Below, in pieces: positions 44,371-52,716 of a stretch of 64,000 nt of DNA (the first letter of the stretch is position 1; each line of letters begins with the position of its first letter). Source of the stretch: Lentisphaerota bacterium (GTDB lineage Bacteria > Verrucomicrobiota > Kiritimatiellia > UBA8416 > JAIOPI01); assembly GCA_021413965.1 (NCBI GenBank), contig JAIOPI010000018.1:111514-175513 (forward strand), given 5' to 3'. The position numbers and the translations under genes are program-made. The notes under the pieces are model-generated. The model saw only the letters and a list, made by a program, of their open reading frames with translations. It had not been told where the DNA came from and searched no databases.

Positions 44371-44424
44371 GAGCCTGTCGGATTTCGGCTTCGGCTTCGC
44401 CTTGCCTGCGCCCGTCAGGCTCCT
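44369..44424. repeat. short hairpin repeat next to IS end, AGCCTGTCGGA type
   Basis: AGGAGCCTG and CAGGCTCCT are perfect inverted arms around a 38-nt loop containing repeated TTCGGC. AGCCTGTCGGATTT matches AGCCTGTCGGACTT at the IS1182-like end at 63869 in 13 of 14 bases. It may be an IS1182-type end remnant or MITE. The rest of the 44259-44571 gap shows nothing else, apart from the IS right end. Confidence 0.5.
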
Positions 44425-44571
44425 AATGGTGCCGAATTGTCTGCGCGCTTGGCGCGCGATAAGCGGCGTGCACTTCTCCGGATCGCCAATCGACGGCTTG
44501 AGTCCGACGGCGGACTCCACTATACGTTCAGCGTAGCGGCAGAGGCGTGCCAGGAAGCGCCGGGAAACGAT

Positions 44572-44943
44572 ATGAACGAGCGGGGAGCCGAGAGCCGGGT
44601 CGAGAATCCGGAAGTCTTGCCGCCGGAAGGGACGCCGGCGGGGGCGCGACCGTCGCGCACGGCGCGACGGTTCGTCGAGGCCTTCGGCCCGATCGGGGCG
44701 GGGGTGCTCATCGATCTGGCGGACTTCGTCACGTATGGTCCGATCGGGCTCATGTTCGGCATGCTGGTGGGCGGAACGCTTGCCTATGTGCTGAGCGGGT
44801 TTTTCGGGCAACCGGTGTGGAAGCGTTTTTTATGGGCGCTGGCGGCCGGTCTTTACTGTACGATCCCGGGAACGGAAATGATCCCACTGGCAACGATCCT
44901 GGCATCGGCCATGACGTTCTGGAAAGGTGATAGCAAGGAGTAG
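44572..44943 (+). CDS. small membrane protein upstream of SPFH genes
   Basis: 123 residues from ATG 44572. A polar N-terminus with PEGTPAGARPSRTARRF precedes two to three membrane segments (GPIGLMFGMLVGGTLAYVLSG, FLWALAAGLYCTIPG, PLATILASAMTFW). No family recognised. It lies 4 nt upstream of the first SPFH gene, so the three form an operon; it may recruit or anchor the SPFH proteins. The start is not certain; the track's 44437 start lacks a ribosome site. Confidence 0.6.
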   Translation: MNERGAESRVENPEVLPPEGTPAGARPSRTARRFVEAFGPIGAGVLIDLADFVTYGPIGLMFGMLVGGTLAYVLSGFFGQPVWKRFLWALAAGLYCTIPGTEMIPLATILASAMTFWKGDSKE

Positions 44944-44947
44944 CGCC

Positions 44948-46504
44948 ATGAGTTTCAACTCATCGTCCGGTCAACCGCCGCCCATTCCGCGCCGTGTGGC
45001 TCCCCCCAGCGGTCCCCGCTTCCACCTCTCGTGGAAGGGCGTGGTGGGTTATCTGATCTTCCTGCTGGTGGCGTTCATTCCGGGGTTTATCTGGTTCGGC
45101 TGCCGCATCGAACCCGGCGCGGGGCGGATTGCCGTGCTGACGCACAAGACGGGCAAGGACCTGGCGCCCAACGAAATCCTGGCTCTCGAGCCCGGCCAGC
45201 AGGGCATTCAACTGGAGGTGCTTGGGGAGGGGCGCTATTTCAAGAATCCCTTCTTCTGGGACTGGGAAATCATGCGGATCACGGATATTCCGGCAGGGAA
45301 ACTAGGCGTACAGACCCGGCTCTATGGCAAGGATCTGCCGCCGGGAGAGATCATTGCCGGCGCCGATGAGCGCGGCATCCTCGCCGACGTTCTCCGCCCG
45401 GGGCGCTACCGCATCAACCCCTATGCGTACCACGTTGAGATGTTCAACGCCATTACGATCAAGCCGGGCAACGTGGGTGTGATCACGCGGCTGGTCGGTC
45501 ACGACGTACTGAACACCCCGGGCGTCGAGGGGCACACCAACACCTTCCTGGTGGCCGACGATCTGAAGGGCGTGGTCGGCGCCGTCATTGATCCGGGCAC
45601 GTATTACCTGAACCCGTACATGGTCAGTGTGAGCGAAGTGAATCTGCAGGGCCAGCGGTTTGAAATGAGCGGCAAGGATGTGATCACGTTCCTGACGCTG
45701 GACGGGTTTACGGTGACCGTCGAAGGCACGCTCGAGTTCGCCATTTTGCGCGACAAGGCGGCGCTGCTGACGCACCGCGTGGGCGACATGGACGATATTC
45801 TGAAGAAGGTGATTCTGCCGCGCGCGCGCGGGTTCAGCCGGATCGAAGGCAGCAAGCACCCCGCGATCGATTTCATTGTCGGCGAGAACCGCCAGTTGTT
45901 CCAGAGCAGCCTGGAATCGCACCTCAAGGAGAAGTGCGAGCCGTGGGGGGTGGATATCCGCTCAGTGCTCGTGCGGCAGATCATCCCGCCGGACGAAATC
46001 GCCAGCATCAACCGGGACCGGGAAATTGCCGTGCAGGATGCGTTGAAGTATGCGCAGCAGATCGAGCAGGCCAAGTCGAAGGCGGAACTGGTGAAGCAGG
46101 AGATGCTGGCGGTGCAGAGCAAGGAGAAGGTCGATGCGGACACGGTCCGCATCCGGGCCGTCATCAGTGCCGAGCAGGCGCAGTCCGTACAGGTGATTGC
46201 CGCGCGCAAGGAGTTGGAGGTGGCGCAGGTTCAGTTTGATGCGGCCAAGTTCCAGTCGCAAGGCGTGATCCTGGACGCGGAGGGCAAGCGTGACGGGATC
46301 CGCTTCCGCAACGAGGCGGAGGCCACGGTATTGGGCGGGCAGGTGCAGGCTTTTGGCGGGGGGCTGAATCTCGCGCGGTATGTGTTGTACCAGCGGATTG
46401 CGCCGCAGATTGAGAGCGTCTTGTCGAGCGACCAGGCCGATGGCTTGGGAGGGCTGTTCACGCCCTTCCTCCCGGCCGCGCCGGGAAAGGCGGTGGCCCC
46501 ATGA
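44948..46504 (+). CDS. SPFH/Band 7 protein 1 with N-terminal repeats
   Basis: 518 residues, AGGAG upstream. A Pro-rich cytoplasmic start, one membrane segment (VVGYLIFLLVAFIPGFIWFG), then three tandem ~55-residue units with the pattern G-x-V-x-x-x-T-x-x-x-G-x-x-L-x-x-x-E-I and L-x-x-G-R-Y-x-x-N-P. The SPFH domain begins near FEMSGKDVITFLTLDG. A long helix DALKYAQQIEQAKSKAELVKQ forms a coiled coil, ending ARYVLYQRI as in flotillins. Flotillin-like proteins order membranes and scaffold proteases such as FtsH. Overlaps the next gene by 4 nt. Confidence 0.85.
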   Translation: MSFNSSSGQPPPIPRRVAPPSGPRFHLSWKGVVGYLIFLLVAFIPGFIWFGCRIEPGAGRIAVLTHKTGKDLAPNEILALEPGQQGIQLEVLGEGRYFKNPFFWDWEIMRITDIPAGKLGVQTRLYGKDLPPGEIIAGADERGILADVLRPGRYRINPYAYHVEMFNAITIKPGNVGVITRLVGHDVLNTPGVEGHTNTFLVADDLKGVVGAVIDPGTYYLNPYMVSVSEVNLQGQRFEMSGKDVITFLTLDGFTVTVEGTLEFAILRDKAALLTHRVGDMDDILKKVILPRARGFSRIEGSKHPAIDFIVGENRQLFQSSLESHLKEKCEPWGVDIRSVLVRQIIPPDEIASINRDREIAVQDALKYAQQIEQAKSKAELVKQEMLAVQSKEKVDADTVRIRAVISAEQAQSVQVIAARKELEVAQVQFDAAKFQSQGVILDAEGKRDGIRFRNEAEATVLGGQVQAFGGGLNLARYVLYQRIAPQIESVLSSDQADGLGGLFTPFLPAAPGKAVAP

Positions 46505-48255
46505 AGAGTATGACGCGTTTCATCGTGCTGATTGCGGTGGTGGCGGGCCTGGGCGAGGGGATCTGGCAATGGGGGTTCTGCCGGTTCTACGTGGAGCCGG
46601 GGTACATGGCGGTTGTGACGAGCAAGACGGGGGCGGACTTGCCACCCGATCAGATTCTGGCGCGCAAGGGGCAGAAGGGGATTCAGGAGGACGTGCTGGG
46701 CGAAGGACGGCATTTCCTGAACCCCGTGCTCAATGATTGGGAAATTCGTCCCGCGATTGAAATCCCGCCCGGCAAGGTGGGGCTGGTGACGTCGAAGGTG
46801 GGGCAGAAGTTGCCGGAAGGCGAGTTCCTGGCGGAGCCCGGCCAGAAGGGTATCTGGCGGCGCGTGCTGGGACCGGGACGCTACCGGATCAATCCGTACG
46901 GCTATCAGGTGGACACGAACTCGGCGATCAGCATACCGATCGGCTACGTGGGCGTGATCACGTCACTGTCGGGCCAGCAGGTGGAGGAGGGCGAGTTCGC
47001 CGGTCCGGATCAGAAGGGCGTGCGACGGGACATCCTGCAGCCCGGGCTGTATTACGTGAACCCGCGCGAGTACCAGGTGGACGTGCTCGAGATCGGCGTG
47101 AACCAGGTTTCGCTGCTGGGCAAGGCGGGAGGCGAGATCATTACCAAGGGCAAGATCGAGACCCAGAATGCGCCCATGGCGGCCCTGCAGTCCGAAGTTC
47201 TGGACGAGCAGCGCAGCAAGCGCTCGGAGTATCTCGAGAAGAGCGCGGACCTGTTCACGGGGCGCTCGCGTTCGCAGCCGATGCAGCAGGCTGCGCAGGG
47301 GCAGTACCAGCCGGCCTCGCCCGAGGACATGGAGCAGCAGACGCTCAACCAGGTCAAGCCCGAGTACCAGTTGGACAAGAGCATGGCGACGCTTGGCGTG
47401 TCCCAGTTCCTGGAGTTTCCATCGCGCGACGGCTTTCAGATCAGCCTCGACATGACCGTGGAATTTGAGCTGGAGCCGGAGAAGATTGCCTGGCTGTTCC
47501 GGACGTACGGGGACCTGCCCGCGGTGGTGGACAAGGTGATCCTGCCGCAGATCAGTTCGATATCGCGCAACAAGGGGTCGGAATATCGTGCGAAGGACTT
47601 CATTGTCGGCGAAGGCCGGGAGAAGTTTCAGCAGGACCTGACGATGGCCTTGGCGAAGACGCTGGGGCTGAAGAACATCACGGTGCATAACGCGCTGATC
47701 CGGCATGCCGAGGTGCCCCAGCAGATCCTCGACCCCATCCAGCAGGCGAGCCTGGCGGTGGAGCAAGACCTGACAAACAAGGAGCGGCAGAACACGGCCA
47801 AGAAGCAGGCCGAGCTCAACACGGAACTCAGCATGATCGACCAGCGCCGCCAGCAGGTATCCGTGGAGACGGAGAAGCTGAAGGCCGAGATCCAGGCCGA
47901 CCAGGAGAAGCAGGTGGCCCTGATTGCGGCCGAAGCGGTCAAGCAGGTGGCGGAAGTCCGCAAGGGGACCGCCGGCATTCAGGCGGACACGGTGCGCATC
48001 CTTTCCGAGGCGGAGGCGAGTGCCATTCGCATGGTGCAAGGCGAGCAGGCGCGCGGGCTGCAGCTGAAGACGAAGGCGTTTGACGATCCGCAGGCCTACT
48101 CGCTGTGGGAGTTTGCGAGCCAACTGAACCCGAAGGTGCGCATCAACGTGCTGCATGCCGGGGACGGGACGCTGTGGACGGATCTGAAGACGGCAGGACT
48201 CGGCGAGCTTGGCGGGGCGGCGATTCTCAAGCAGGCCGCGCCACCGAAGCGTTGA
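46501..48255 (+). CDS. SPFH/Band 7 protein 2, paralogue of the upstream protein
   Basis: 584 residues. It starts at an ATGA overlap with its paralogue. An N-terminal membrane helix (FIVLIAVVAGLGEGIWQWGF) is followed by the same three repeats (GYMAVVTSKTGADLPPDQIL, GKVGLVTSKVGQKLPEGEF, GYVGVITSLSGQQVEEGEF). A ~70-residue Gln-rich insert follows, then the SPFH domain (FLEFPSRDGFQISLDMTVEFEL) and a coiled coil rich in Gln/Lys/Glu. The pair probably forms a hetero-oligomer. Its target is unknown. Confidence 0.85.
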   Translation: MKSMTRFIVLIAVVAGLGEGIWQWGFCRFYVEPGYMAVVTSKTGADLPPDQILARKGQKGIQEDVLGEGRHFLNPVLNDWEIRPAIEIPPGKVGLVTSKVGQKLPEGEFLAEPGQKGIWRRVLGPGRYRINPYGYQVDTNSAISIPIGYVGVITSLSGQQVEEGEFAGPDQKGVRRDILQPGLYYVNPREYQVDVLEIGVNQVSLLGKAGGEIITKGKIETQNAPMAALQSEVLDEQRSKRSEYLEKSADLFTGRSRSQPMQQAAQGQYQPASPEDMEQQTLNQVKPEYQLDKSMATLGVSQFLEFPSRDGFQISLDMTVEFELEPEKIAWLFRTYGDLPAVVDKVILPQISSISRNKGSEYRAKDFIVGEGREKFQQDLTMALAKTLGLKNITVHNALIRHAEVPQQILDPIQQASLAVEQDLTNKERQNTAKKQAELNTELSMIDQRRQQVSVETEKLKAEIQADQEKQVALIAAEAVKQVAEVRKGTAGIQADTVRILSEAEASAIRMVQGEQARGLQLKTKAFDDPQAYSLWEFASQLNPKVRINVLHAGDGTLWTDLKTAGLGELGGAAILKQAAPPKR

Positions 48256-48351
48256 TCAGCCCATGGCCCGGCGAGAGTGGGACTTGCCGGGCGAGACATG
48301 GGGCGAGGGTGACGGCCGCGCGCGGGGGCGGCGGGACGAGGGGACGGGTGT

Positions 48352-49635
48352 ATGGCGGATATGGCGGACGAGGGGCGCGGGGGTGTGGATCCCCGAATTC
48401 ATGACTATCGTGAAGCGGCCTGGGCGCTGGCCCGCGGCACATACGACGTCAAGATTCCGGTGGTGCCGGCGGATGAGATCGGGCGGTTGGGCGAGGCGCT
48501 GGTGGCGCTGGCTTCCGCCATGGAGCGTAAGGTTGACGAGCTTCGCCGCCTGATTCAAATCACGGAAAAAGTCAACACGGGCATTCTGCTCGATGACGTG
48601 CTGAACTACGTCTACGACTCCTTTCGCCAGTTGCTGCCCTATGATCGCATCGGGTTCTCGTTGCTCGAAGACGGGGGGCATCTGCTGCGCGCGGTGTGGG
48701 CGCGAACCGAGGCGGCGGTGCCCAGCCTGCCCCGCGGTTATGTGGCGTCCCTGCGCGGCAGCAGCCTGGAAGCCATCCTGACGACCCGCAAACCGCGGAT
48801 CATCAACGATCTGGAGCTGTACTACCGCGAGCATCCGCAGTCGGATTCCACGCGGCGGATCCTGTCCGAAGGCATTCGCTCGAGCCTGACGTGCCCGCTG
48901 ATCGCCATGGGCAAGCCGATCGGGTTTCTCTTCTTCTCGAGCATGCAGCGGGAGGCATACGCCAATGTGCACGTGGAGTTGTTCTGTCAGATCGCGGGCC
49001 AACTGGCGACCATCGTTGAGAAGGCGCGTCTCTACGAGGAGCTGCTCAACACGCGCCGCCTGCTGGAAGCCAGCAACCGCGCCCTGGACCGGCTGGCGTC
49101 GATGGACGGGCTGACCGGCCTGCCCAACCGGCGCTATTTCGACGATCAGTTTCCGCTTGAGTGGAAGCGCATGCAGCGTGCCGGGGCGCCCATCTCCCTC
49201 ATCATGATCGATGCAGACCACTTCAAGGCGTTCAACGACAAGCACGGCCATTTGGTGGGGGATGAGTGCCTGCAGCGGCTGGCGTTGGCTTTGCGCGATG
49301 CCCTGCCGCGCGATACGGACTTCGTCGCCCGCTACGGCGGCGAGGAATTCGTGGTGGTGCTGCCCGCCACGGATCTGGATGGCGCCAAGTACGTGGCGGA
49401 CCTGCTCAAGCAGGCCGTATCGCAGATGGGCATTGGGGCGGCCCCATCGGAGTCGGTCCATGGCATTACCGTGAGCATGGGCGTGACGTCCATGCGTCCT
49501 GTCCGCGGGCAGCAGCCGGATGAGCTGACGCGGATGGCAGACCAGGCCCTCTACCAGGCCAAGCAGGCGGGCCGCAACTGCGCGGTGACGCTGGCGGCGG
49601 GCGCACCCCCGCCGGCCAAGGGGAGCGTGCCGTGA
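48352..49635 (+). CDS. HAMP-GAF-GGDEF diguanylate cyclase
   Basis: 427 residues, no membrane segment. Residues ~20-70 are a HAMP-like helix pair (YDVKIPVVPADEIGRLGEAL). Residues ~75-230 are a GAF domain (LPYDRIGFSLLEDGG, SSLTCPLIAMGKPIGFLFF). Residues ~250-415 are GGDEF: DGLTGLPNRRYFDD, MIDADHFKAFND and an active ARYGGEEF. RDTD sits five residues before GGEEF, matching the RxxD inhibitory site. It makes c-di-GMP from GTP. The gene ends 4 nt inside the amidohydrolase gene; a promoter before it is not obvious. Confidence 0.88.
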   Translation: MADMADEGRGGVDPRIHDYREAAWALARGTYDVKIPVVPADEIGRLGEALVALASAMERKVDELRRLIQITEKVNTGILLDDVLNYVYDSFRQLLPYDRIGFSLLEDGGHLLRAVWARTEAAVPSLPRGYVASLRGSSLEAILTTRKPRIINDLELYYREHPQSDSTRRILSEGIRSSLTCPLIAMGKPIGFLFFSSMQREAYANVHVELFCQIAGQLATIVEKARLYEELLNTRRLLEASNRALDRLASMDGLTGLPNRRYFDDQFPLEWKRMQRAGAPISLIMIDADHFKAFNDKHGHLVGDECLQRLALALRDALPRDTDFVARYGGEEFVVVLPATDLDGAKYVADLLKQAVSQMGIGAAPSESVHGITVSMGVTSMRPVRGQQPDELTRMADQALYQAKQAGRNCAVTLAAGAPPPAKGSVP

Positions 49636-50951
49636 GTTTGCGCCGGGCGTTGGCTGAACTTGTGAAGGCCGCGCCGCTGGTGGATACGCACGAGCATCTG
49701 CTGGAAGAACGCACCCGGCTGAGCCCGCCTGGTCCGGAGACCCGCTGGGAGGCGGCGCGGGATTTCAGCGTGTTGTTCAGCCACTACGCCTTCGACGATC
49801 TGGTCGTGGCTGGCATGCCGGAGGACGACCTGCGGGCCTTGCGTGATGCCGCCGTGATGCCACGGGACAAGTGGACGTGCATGGCGCCGTACTACGCGCG
49901 GGCGCGCCATACGGGTTACATGCAGAATGTGCGCGCCTCCCTGCGGTTGCTCTACGGGGTGGATGATCTCCGTGCCGACAACGTGGAACTGGTGAGCGAG
50001 CGGGTGGCGGCGCTCATCCGGCCCGGATACTATCGGCGGGTGCTGAAAGACGTGGCGCATGTGCACCACTGCCAGGTGAACTCGCTGGAGGCACATATCT
50101 TTCAGGAGAGCGAGTACCCGGACCTGCTCTGCCAGGACATCAGCTTTGTCGGCCTGGCCACGGAGCCGCGCATCCGCGTGGTCAGCGAGCTGACAGGCAT
50201 CGACATTGGCGGGCTGGAAGACTGGCACCGGGCCATCGACTGGTGCTTCACGGCGTACGGGCCGCGGGCGATCGCCATCAAGAATCAGAGCGCCTATGAG
50301 CGCAAGCTGGATTATGTCGATGTGCCGGCCGCGGTGGCGGCGCCGCTCTTCGCCCGGCTGCTGCGGGAGCCAGCGGGACTGGCGCCGGCAGAGCGGAAGG
50401 CCATCCAGGACCACCTGTTCCATTACTGCGTGCGACGCGCGGCGGGCTATCGCCTGCCGGTCAAACTGCACACGGGGTACTATGTCGGCTACAACCGCAT
50501 GCCGCTGCACCGGTTGCGGGAGAACGCCGGCGATCTTTGCGACCTGCTGCGCCTGCATCCGCAAACGCCCTTTGTCATCATGCACATCGCGTATCCCTAC
50601 CAGGACGAGGCCATCGCGCTGGCGAAGCATTACGCCAATGCCTACGTGGATTTGTGTTGGGCCTGGATCATCAATCCGGCGGCCAGCGTGCGCTTTGTGA
50701 AGGAATTCCTGATGGCCGCGCCGGCGAACAAGCTGCTGACCTTCGGCGGGGACTACATGCCGGTTGAACTCGTGCCCGGACATGCGGAGATGGCCCGCCG
50801 CGGGCTGGCGCAGGCGCTCAGCGAATTGATCGAGGAGGGGTGGCTGCCGGAGTCTGAGGCACCGGCCCTGGTGGCGCGACTGACGTCGGGCAATGCGCTC
50901 GAACTGTTTGACTACGAGCGGACCCAGCGGCAGTCCCCGCCGCGCCCGTGA
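49632..50951 (+). CDS. amidohydrolase-family (TIM-barrel) protein
   Basis: 439 residues, GTG start overlapping the cyclase stop (GTGA). LVDTHEHLLEE gives the H-x-H of the metal site; PVKLHTGYY, FVIMHIAYPYQDEA and FGGDYM give the later His and Asp ligands. This matches Amidohydro_2/uronate-isomerase-like members of the amidohydrolase superfamily, including FluG-like and decarboxylase enzymes. Reaction unknown. Coupling with a diguanylate cyclase hints at shared regulation rather than shared function. Confidence 0.82.
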   Translation: MSLRRALAELVKAAPLVDTHEHLLEERTRLSPPGPETRWEAARDFSVLFSHYAFDDLVVAGMPEDDLRALRDAAVMPRDKWTCMAPYYARARHTGYMQNVRASLRLLYGVDDLRADNVELVSERVAALIRPGYYRRVLKDVAHVHHCQVNSLEAHIFQESEYPDLLCQDISFVGLATEPRIRVVSELTGIDIGGLEDWHRAIDWCFTAYGPRAIAIKNQSAYERKLDYVDVPAAVAAPLFARLLREPAGLAPAERKAIQDHLFHYCVRRAAGYRLPVKLHTGYYVGYNRMPLHRLRENAGDLCDLLRLHPQTPFVIMHIAYPYQDEAIALAKHYANAYVDLCWAWIINPAASVRFVKEFLMAAPANKLLTFGGDYMPVELVPGHAEMARRGLAQALSELIEEGWLPESEAPALVARLTSGNALELFDYERTQRQSPPRP

Positions 50952-50996
50952 CCCGCCCATGCGGCGCGGCCGGCGGTGGCCTCGACAGAAACAACA

Positions 50997-51027
50997 GGGG
51001 CGGCGCCCCTTTCGGATGCGCCGCCCC
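50997..51027. terminator. bidirectional hairpin between amidohydrolase and barrel genes
   Basis: GGGGCGGCG and CGCCGCCCC are perfect arms around a 13-nt loop. On the minus strand TGTTGTTTCTG follows, a T-rich tail that suits the barrel gene; on the plus strand it stops the amidohydrolase transcript. Confidence 0.6.
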
Positions 51028-51046
51028 GATCGACACACAACTCGAT

Positions 51047-51802
51047 TTACAGCGGCAGGGTCACGCCGACCGAACCGAACCATTCTTCGTCAACGGCGAC
51101 GATTTCATCGTCGGTTTCGATCACGTAGTTGATGGCGGCCGACAGGGCCGAGTAGCTCGCTCCCGCGCTGAGTTGCACGTAAGACACGCCGTGCTCTTCG
51201 TAGTTGTCGCCGACTTCAGCGCCCACGCTGGCCCCACCGTTCAGCGCGACGTCGTCATTCACCGCATATTCCAGCGATGATGCGGCTTCGAGATGGATGC
51301 CCTGATCCAGGTAGGGACCTTCGATGCCGAAATAGCCGCCGACAGAAGTGCTCAGCGTGGTCTGGTCGCACAGCGCCAGGTCGTAGGAGGCGACGACGTT
51401 CGCTTCGCGATCCGCTTCCAGCCCGGCGCCTTCCTCATCCGTTGCCGTCGGGTACGTGTACTCGGTATAGCCTACGGAAAGGCCGACGGGGCACTTGCCG
51501 AGCGGCAGGCTGTAGCTCGCGTAATAGTCGATTTCGTCAAACTGCGACGAATCGGTGTTCAGGTTGCCCCAGGTTCCCAAGGTCACGCCGTAGAACGCGC
51601 CTTCAAGCGTCGGCTGCACGTTGACCTCATCGTTGACAGTGGCGCCACGGAAGACGTAGGCCGAAACCACATCCACCCCAGCTGCTGCCGTCGCGGCCGG
51701 CTCGACTGCCGCCTCCTGCTCCTGTGCCAAGGCGATCGACCCCGAAAGCCCTCCCAGCACGGCCAGTACACCCAGAACGCTGCTACCCTTGAATGCCCTC
51801 AT
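51047..51802 (-). CDS. outer-membrane beta-barrel protein (TorF/Gcw_chp-like)
   Basis: 251 residues. AGGAGT precedes the ATG. Signal peptide ends near SIALAQ. VDVVSAYVFRGATVNDEVNVQPTLEG is the signature opening of the 'Gcw_chp/TorF' family, an eight- to twelve-stranded outer membrane barrel of unknown role. Alternating strands continue (YYASYSLPLG, VGYTEYTYP, ASYDLALC) to a short C-terminal strand ending GVTLPL. Two Cys (KCP, LCD) may form a disulphide. Confidence 0.8.
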   Translation of the reverse strand: MRAFKGSSVLGVLAVLGGLSGSIALAQEQEAAVEPAATAAAGVDVVSAYVFRGATVNDEVNVQPTLEGAFYGVTLGTWGNLNTDSSQFDEIDYYASYSLPLGKCPVGLSVGYTEYTYPTATDEEGAGLEADREANVVASYDLALCDQTTLSTSVGGYFGIEGPYLDQGIHLEAASSLEYAVNDDVALNGGASVGAEVGDNYEEHGVSYVQLSAGASYSALSAAINYVIETDDEIVAVDEEWFGSVGVTLPL

Positions 51803-52183
51803 GTGGCACCACTCCTTTCTATTTGTGTTGCAGCATGTTGAGGCTTCTTTGAGCCGTCAAGATGCAAGTGACTGGGACGGCCTATCGCAGGTGTCATGCC
51901 AAACTCAATGGGCATCTATTGATAGTTGGTAAGTATCTATATATTAGTTAGTTATGAATGTGTCGCAGCGGTGAGCGGGGATTTCGGCTGGCCATTGATT
52001 GCCACAAAAATGTTGCAGGTTGGGAGGGGTGAACAGAACTGTCTCGAAATGTGGGCTGGCATGGCGGGCGACGAAGAGGGGGTCGCGTCCGCCGATTGGC
52101 AGGTGTGTCGAATCACCGCTGGCTCGCCCGTACGGGGAGAGCGTCATCTCTCCCCGTACGGCGAGGGCGGCTTTCCAAAGTGA
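51803..52183. other. 381-bp intergenic region
   Basis: No supported gene. The stretch 51920-51955 is AT-rich (TATCTATATATTAGTTAG) and could carry a promoter in either direction, but no good -35/-10 pair stands out. A strong hairpin lies at 52123-52165. The 85-residue plus-strand ORF here has no family features. Confidence 0.4.
52123..52165. terminator. strong hairpin downstream of roadblock gene
   Basis: CGTACGGGGAGA and TCTCCCCGTACG are perfect arms around 8 nt, extended by CTCGC/GCGAG with one bulge. It lies ~20 nt beyond the minus-strand roadblock stop. No T run follows, so a rho-independent function is not assured; an RNA stabiliser or repeat is possible. Confidence 0.45.
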
Positions 52184-52708
52184 TCAGCCCGTGCGTAACG
52201 GGGGGCGAACAGCCCGTCCCCGCAGGGAGCCCGGGGCGGGCAGGTCGAAGACGGCGGCGCTGGTTTCATCCAGCGTGAACGGGCCGAAGGCAGAGGATAC
52301 GGGAGCCTGGTGGCGAACCTCGCCCAGCATGGGCGCCAGGTCTGTGGCCGCCTGTCGTCCATAGAGCTTCACCAATCCCAGGGTCGTCGTTCGCTGAAAG
52401 ACGATCACGAGCAGGAAGTCTTCGTTCAGGCTTTGCACGAAGAGGCTGGTCTGTTCGCCTTCGTGGGAGACGGACCGGAAGGCCGTCTCTCCGGTCAGGC
52501 GCGCCAGTTCTCGCGTGGCCGAAAACGCGCCCGCGGCCAGCGCGGCCATCGTCTGCAGGTGCGGATCGTTGCGCTGGGGAGCCTGCGCCAGGACGTTGCC
52601 GCCAATGTCCGTCAGCAAGACCACGCTGGCTTCCGCTTGGACCAGCAGATCGGTCACCACCCGGTTAAGGGCACGAGCCTGTTCAATATCCAGCGTGAGC
52701 CCAGTCAT
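52184..52708 (-). CDS. roadblock/LC7 protein (MglB-like)
   Basis: 174 residues. The single roadblock domain reads LNRVVTDLLVQAEASVVLLTDIGGNVLAQ and FLLVIVFQRTTTLGLVKLYG. A ~45-residue disordered tail with a Pro/Leu-rich end follows. MglB proteins are GAPs for MglA. The MglA-type GTPase lies 8 nt upstream on the same strand, so this is its likely partner in setting cell polarity or motility. Confidence 0.85.
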   Translation of the reverse strand: MTGLTLDIEQARALNRVVTDLLVQAEASVVLLTDIGGNVLAQAPQRNDPHLQTMAALAAGAFSATRELARLTGETAFRSVSHEGEQTSLFVQSLNEDFLLVIVFQRTTTLGLVKLYGRQAATDLAPMLGEVRHQAPVSSAFGPFTLDETSAAVFDLPAPGSLRGRAVRPPLRTG

Positions 52709-52716
52709 GGTTCACC

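Larger units (their letters stand above)
42345..44371. mobile_element. IS1380-family insertion sequence with passenger gene
   Basis: 2027 bp bounded by inverted CCTAGCCCGCAT (12 nt perfect), followed at both ends by a matching TCACA after three mismatched bases. Inside are a minus-strand transposase and a plus-strand AbrB-like passenger gene, transcribed away from a shared palindrome. Flanking 4-mers AGCG (left) and AGCC (right) differ at one base, so a clean 4-bp target duplication is not visible. The element looks intact and may be active. Confidence 0.8.

Noticed and set aside
42341-44375. Clean 4-bp target duplication of the IS1380 element
   Set aside because: Flanks are AGCG and AGCC; they differ at one base, so a perfect duplication cannot be claimed.
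51926-52183. 85-residue plus ORF in the gap before the roadblock gene
   Set aside because: No ribosome site, no family, and it runs through the strong hairpin.
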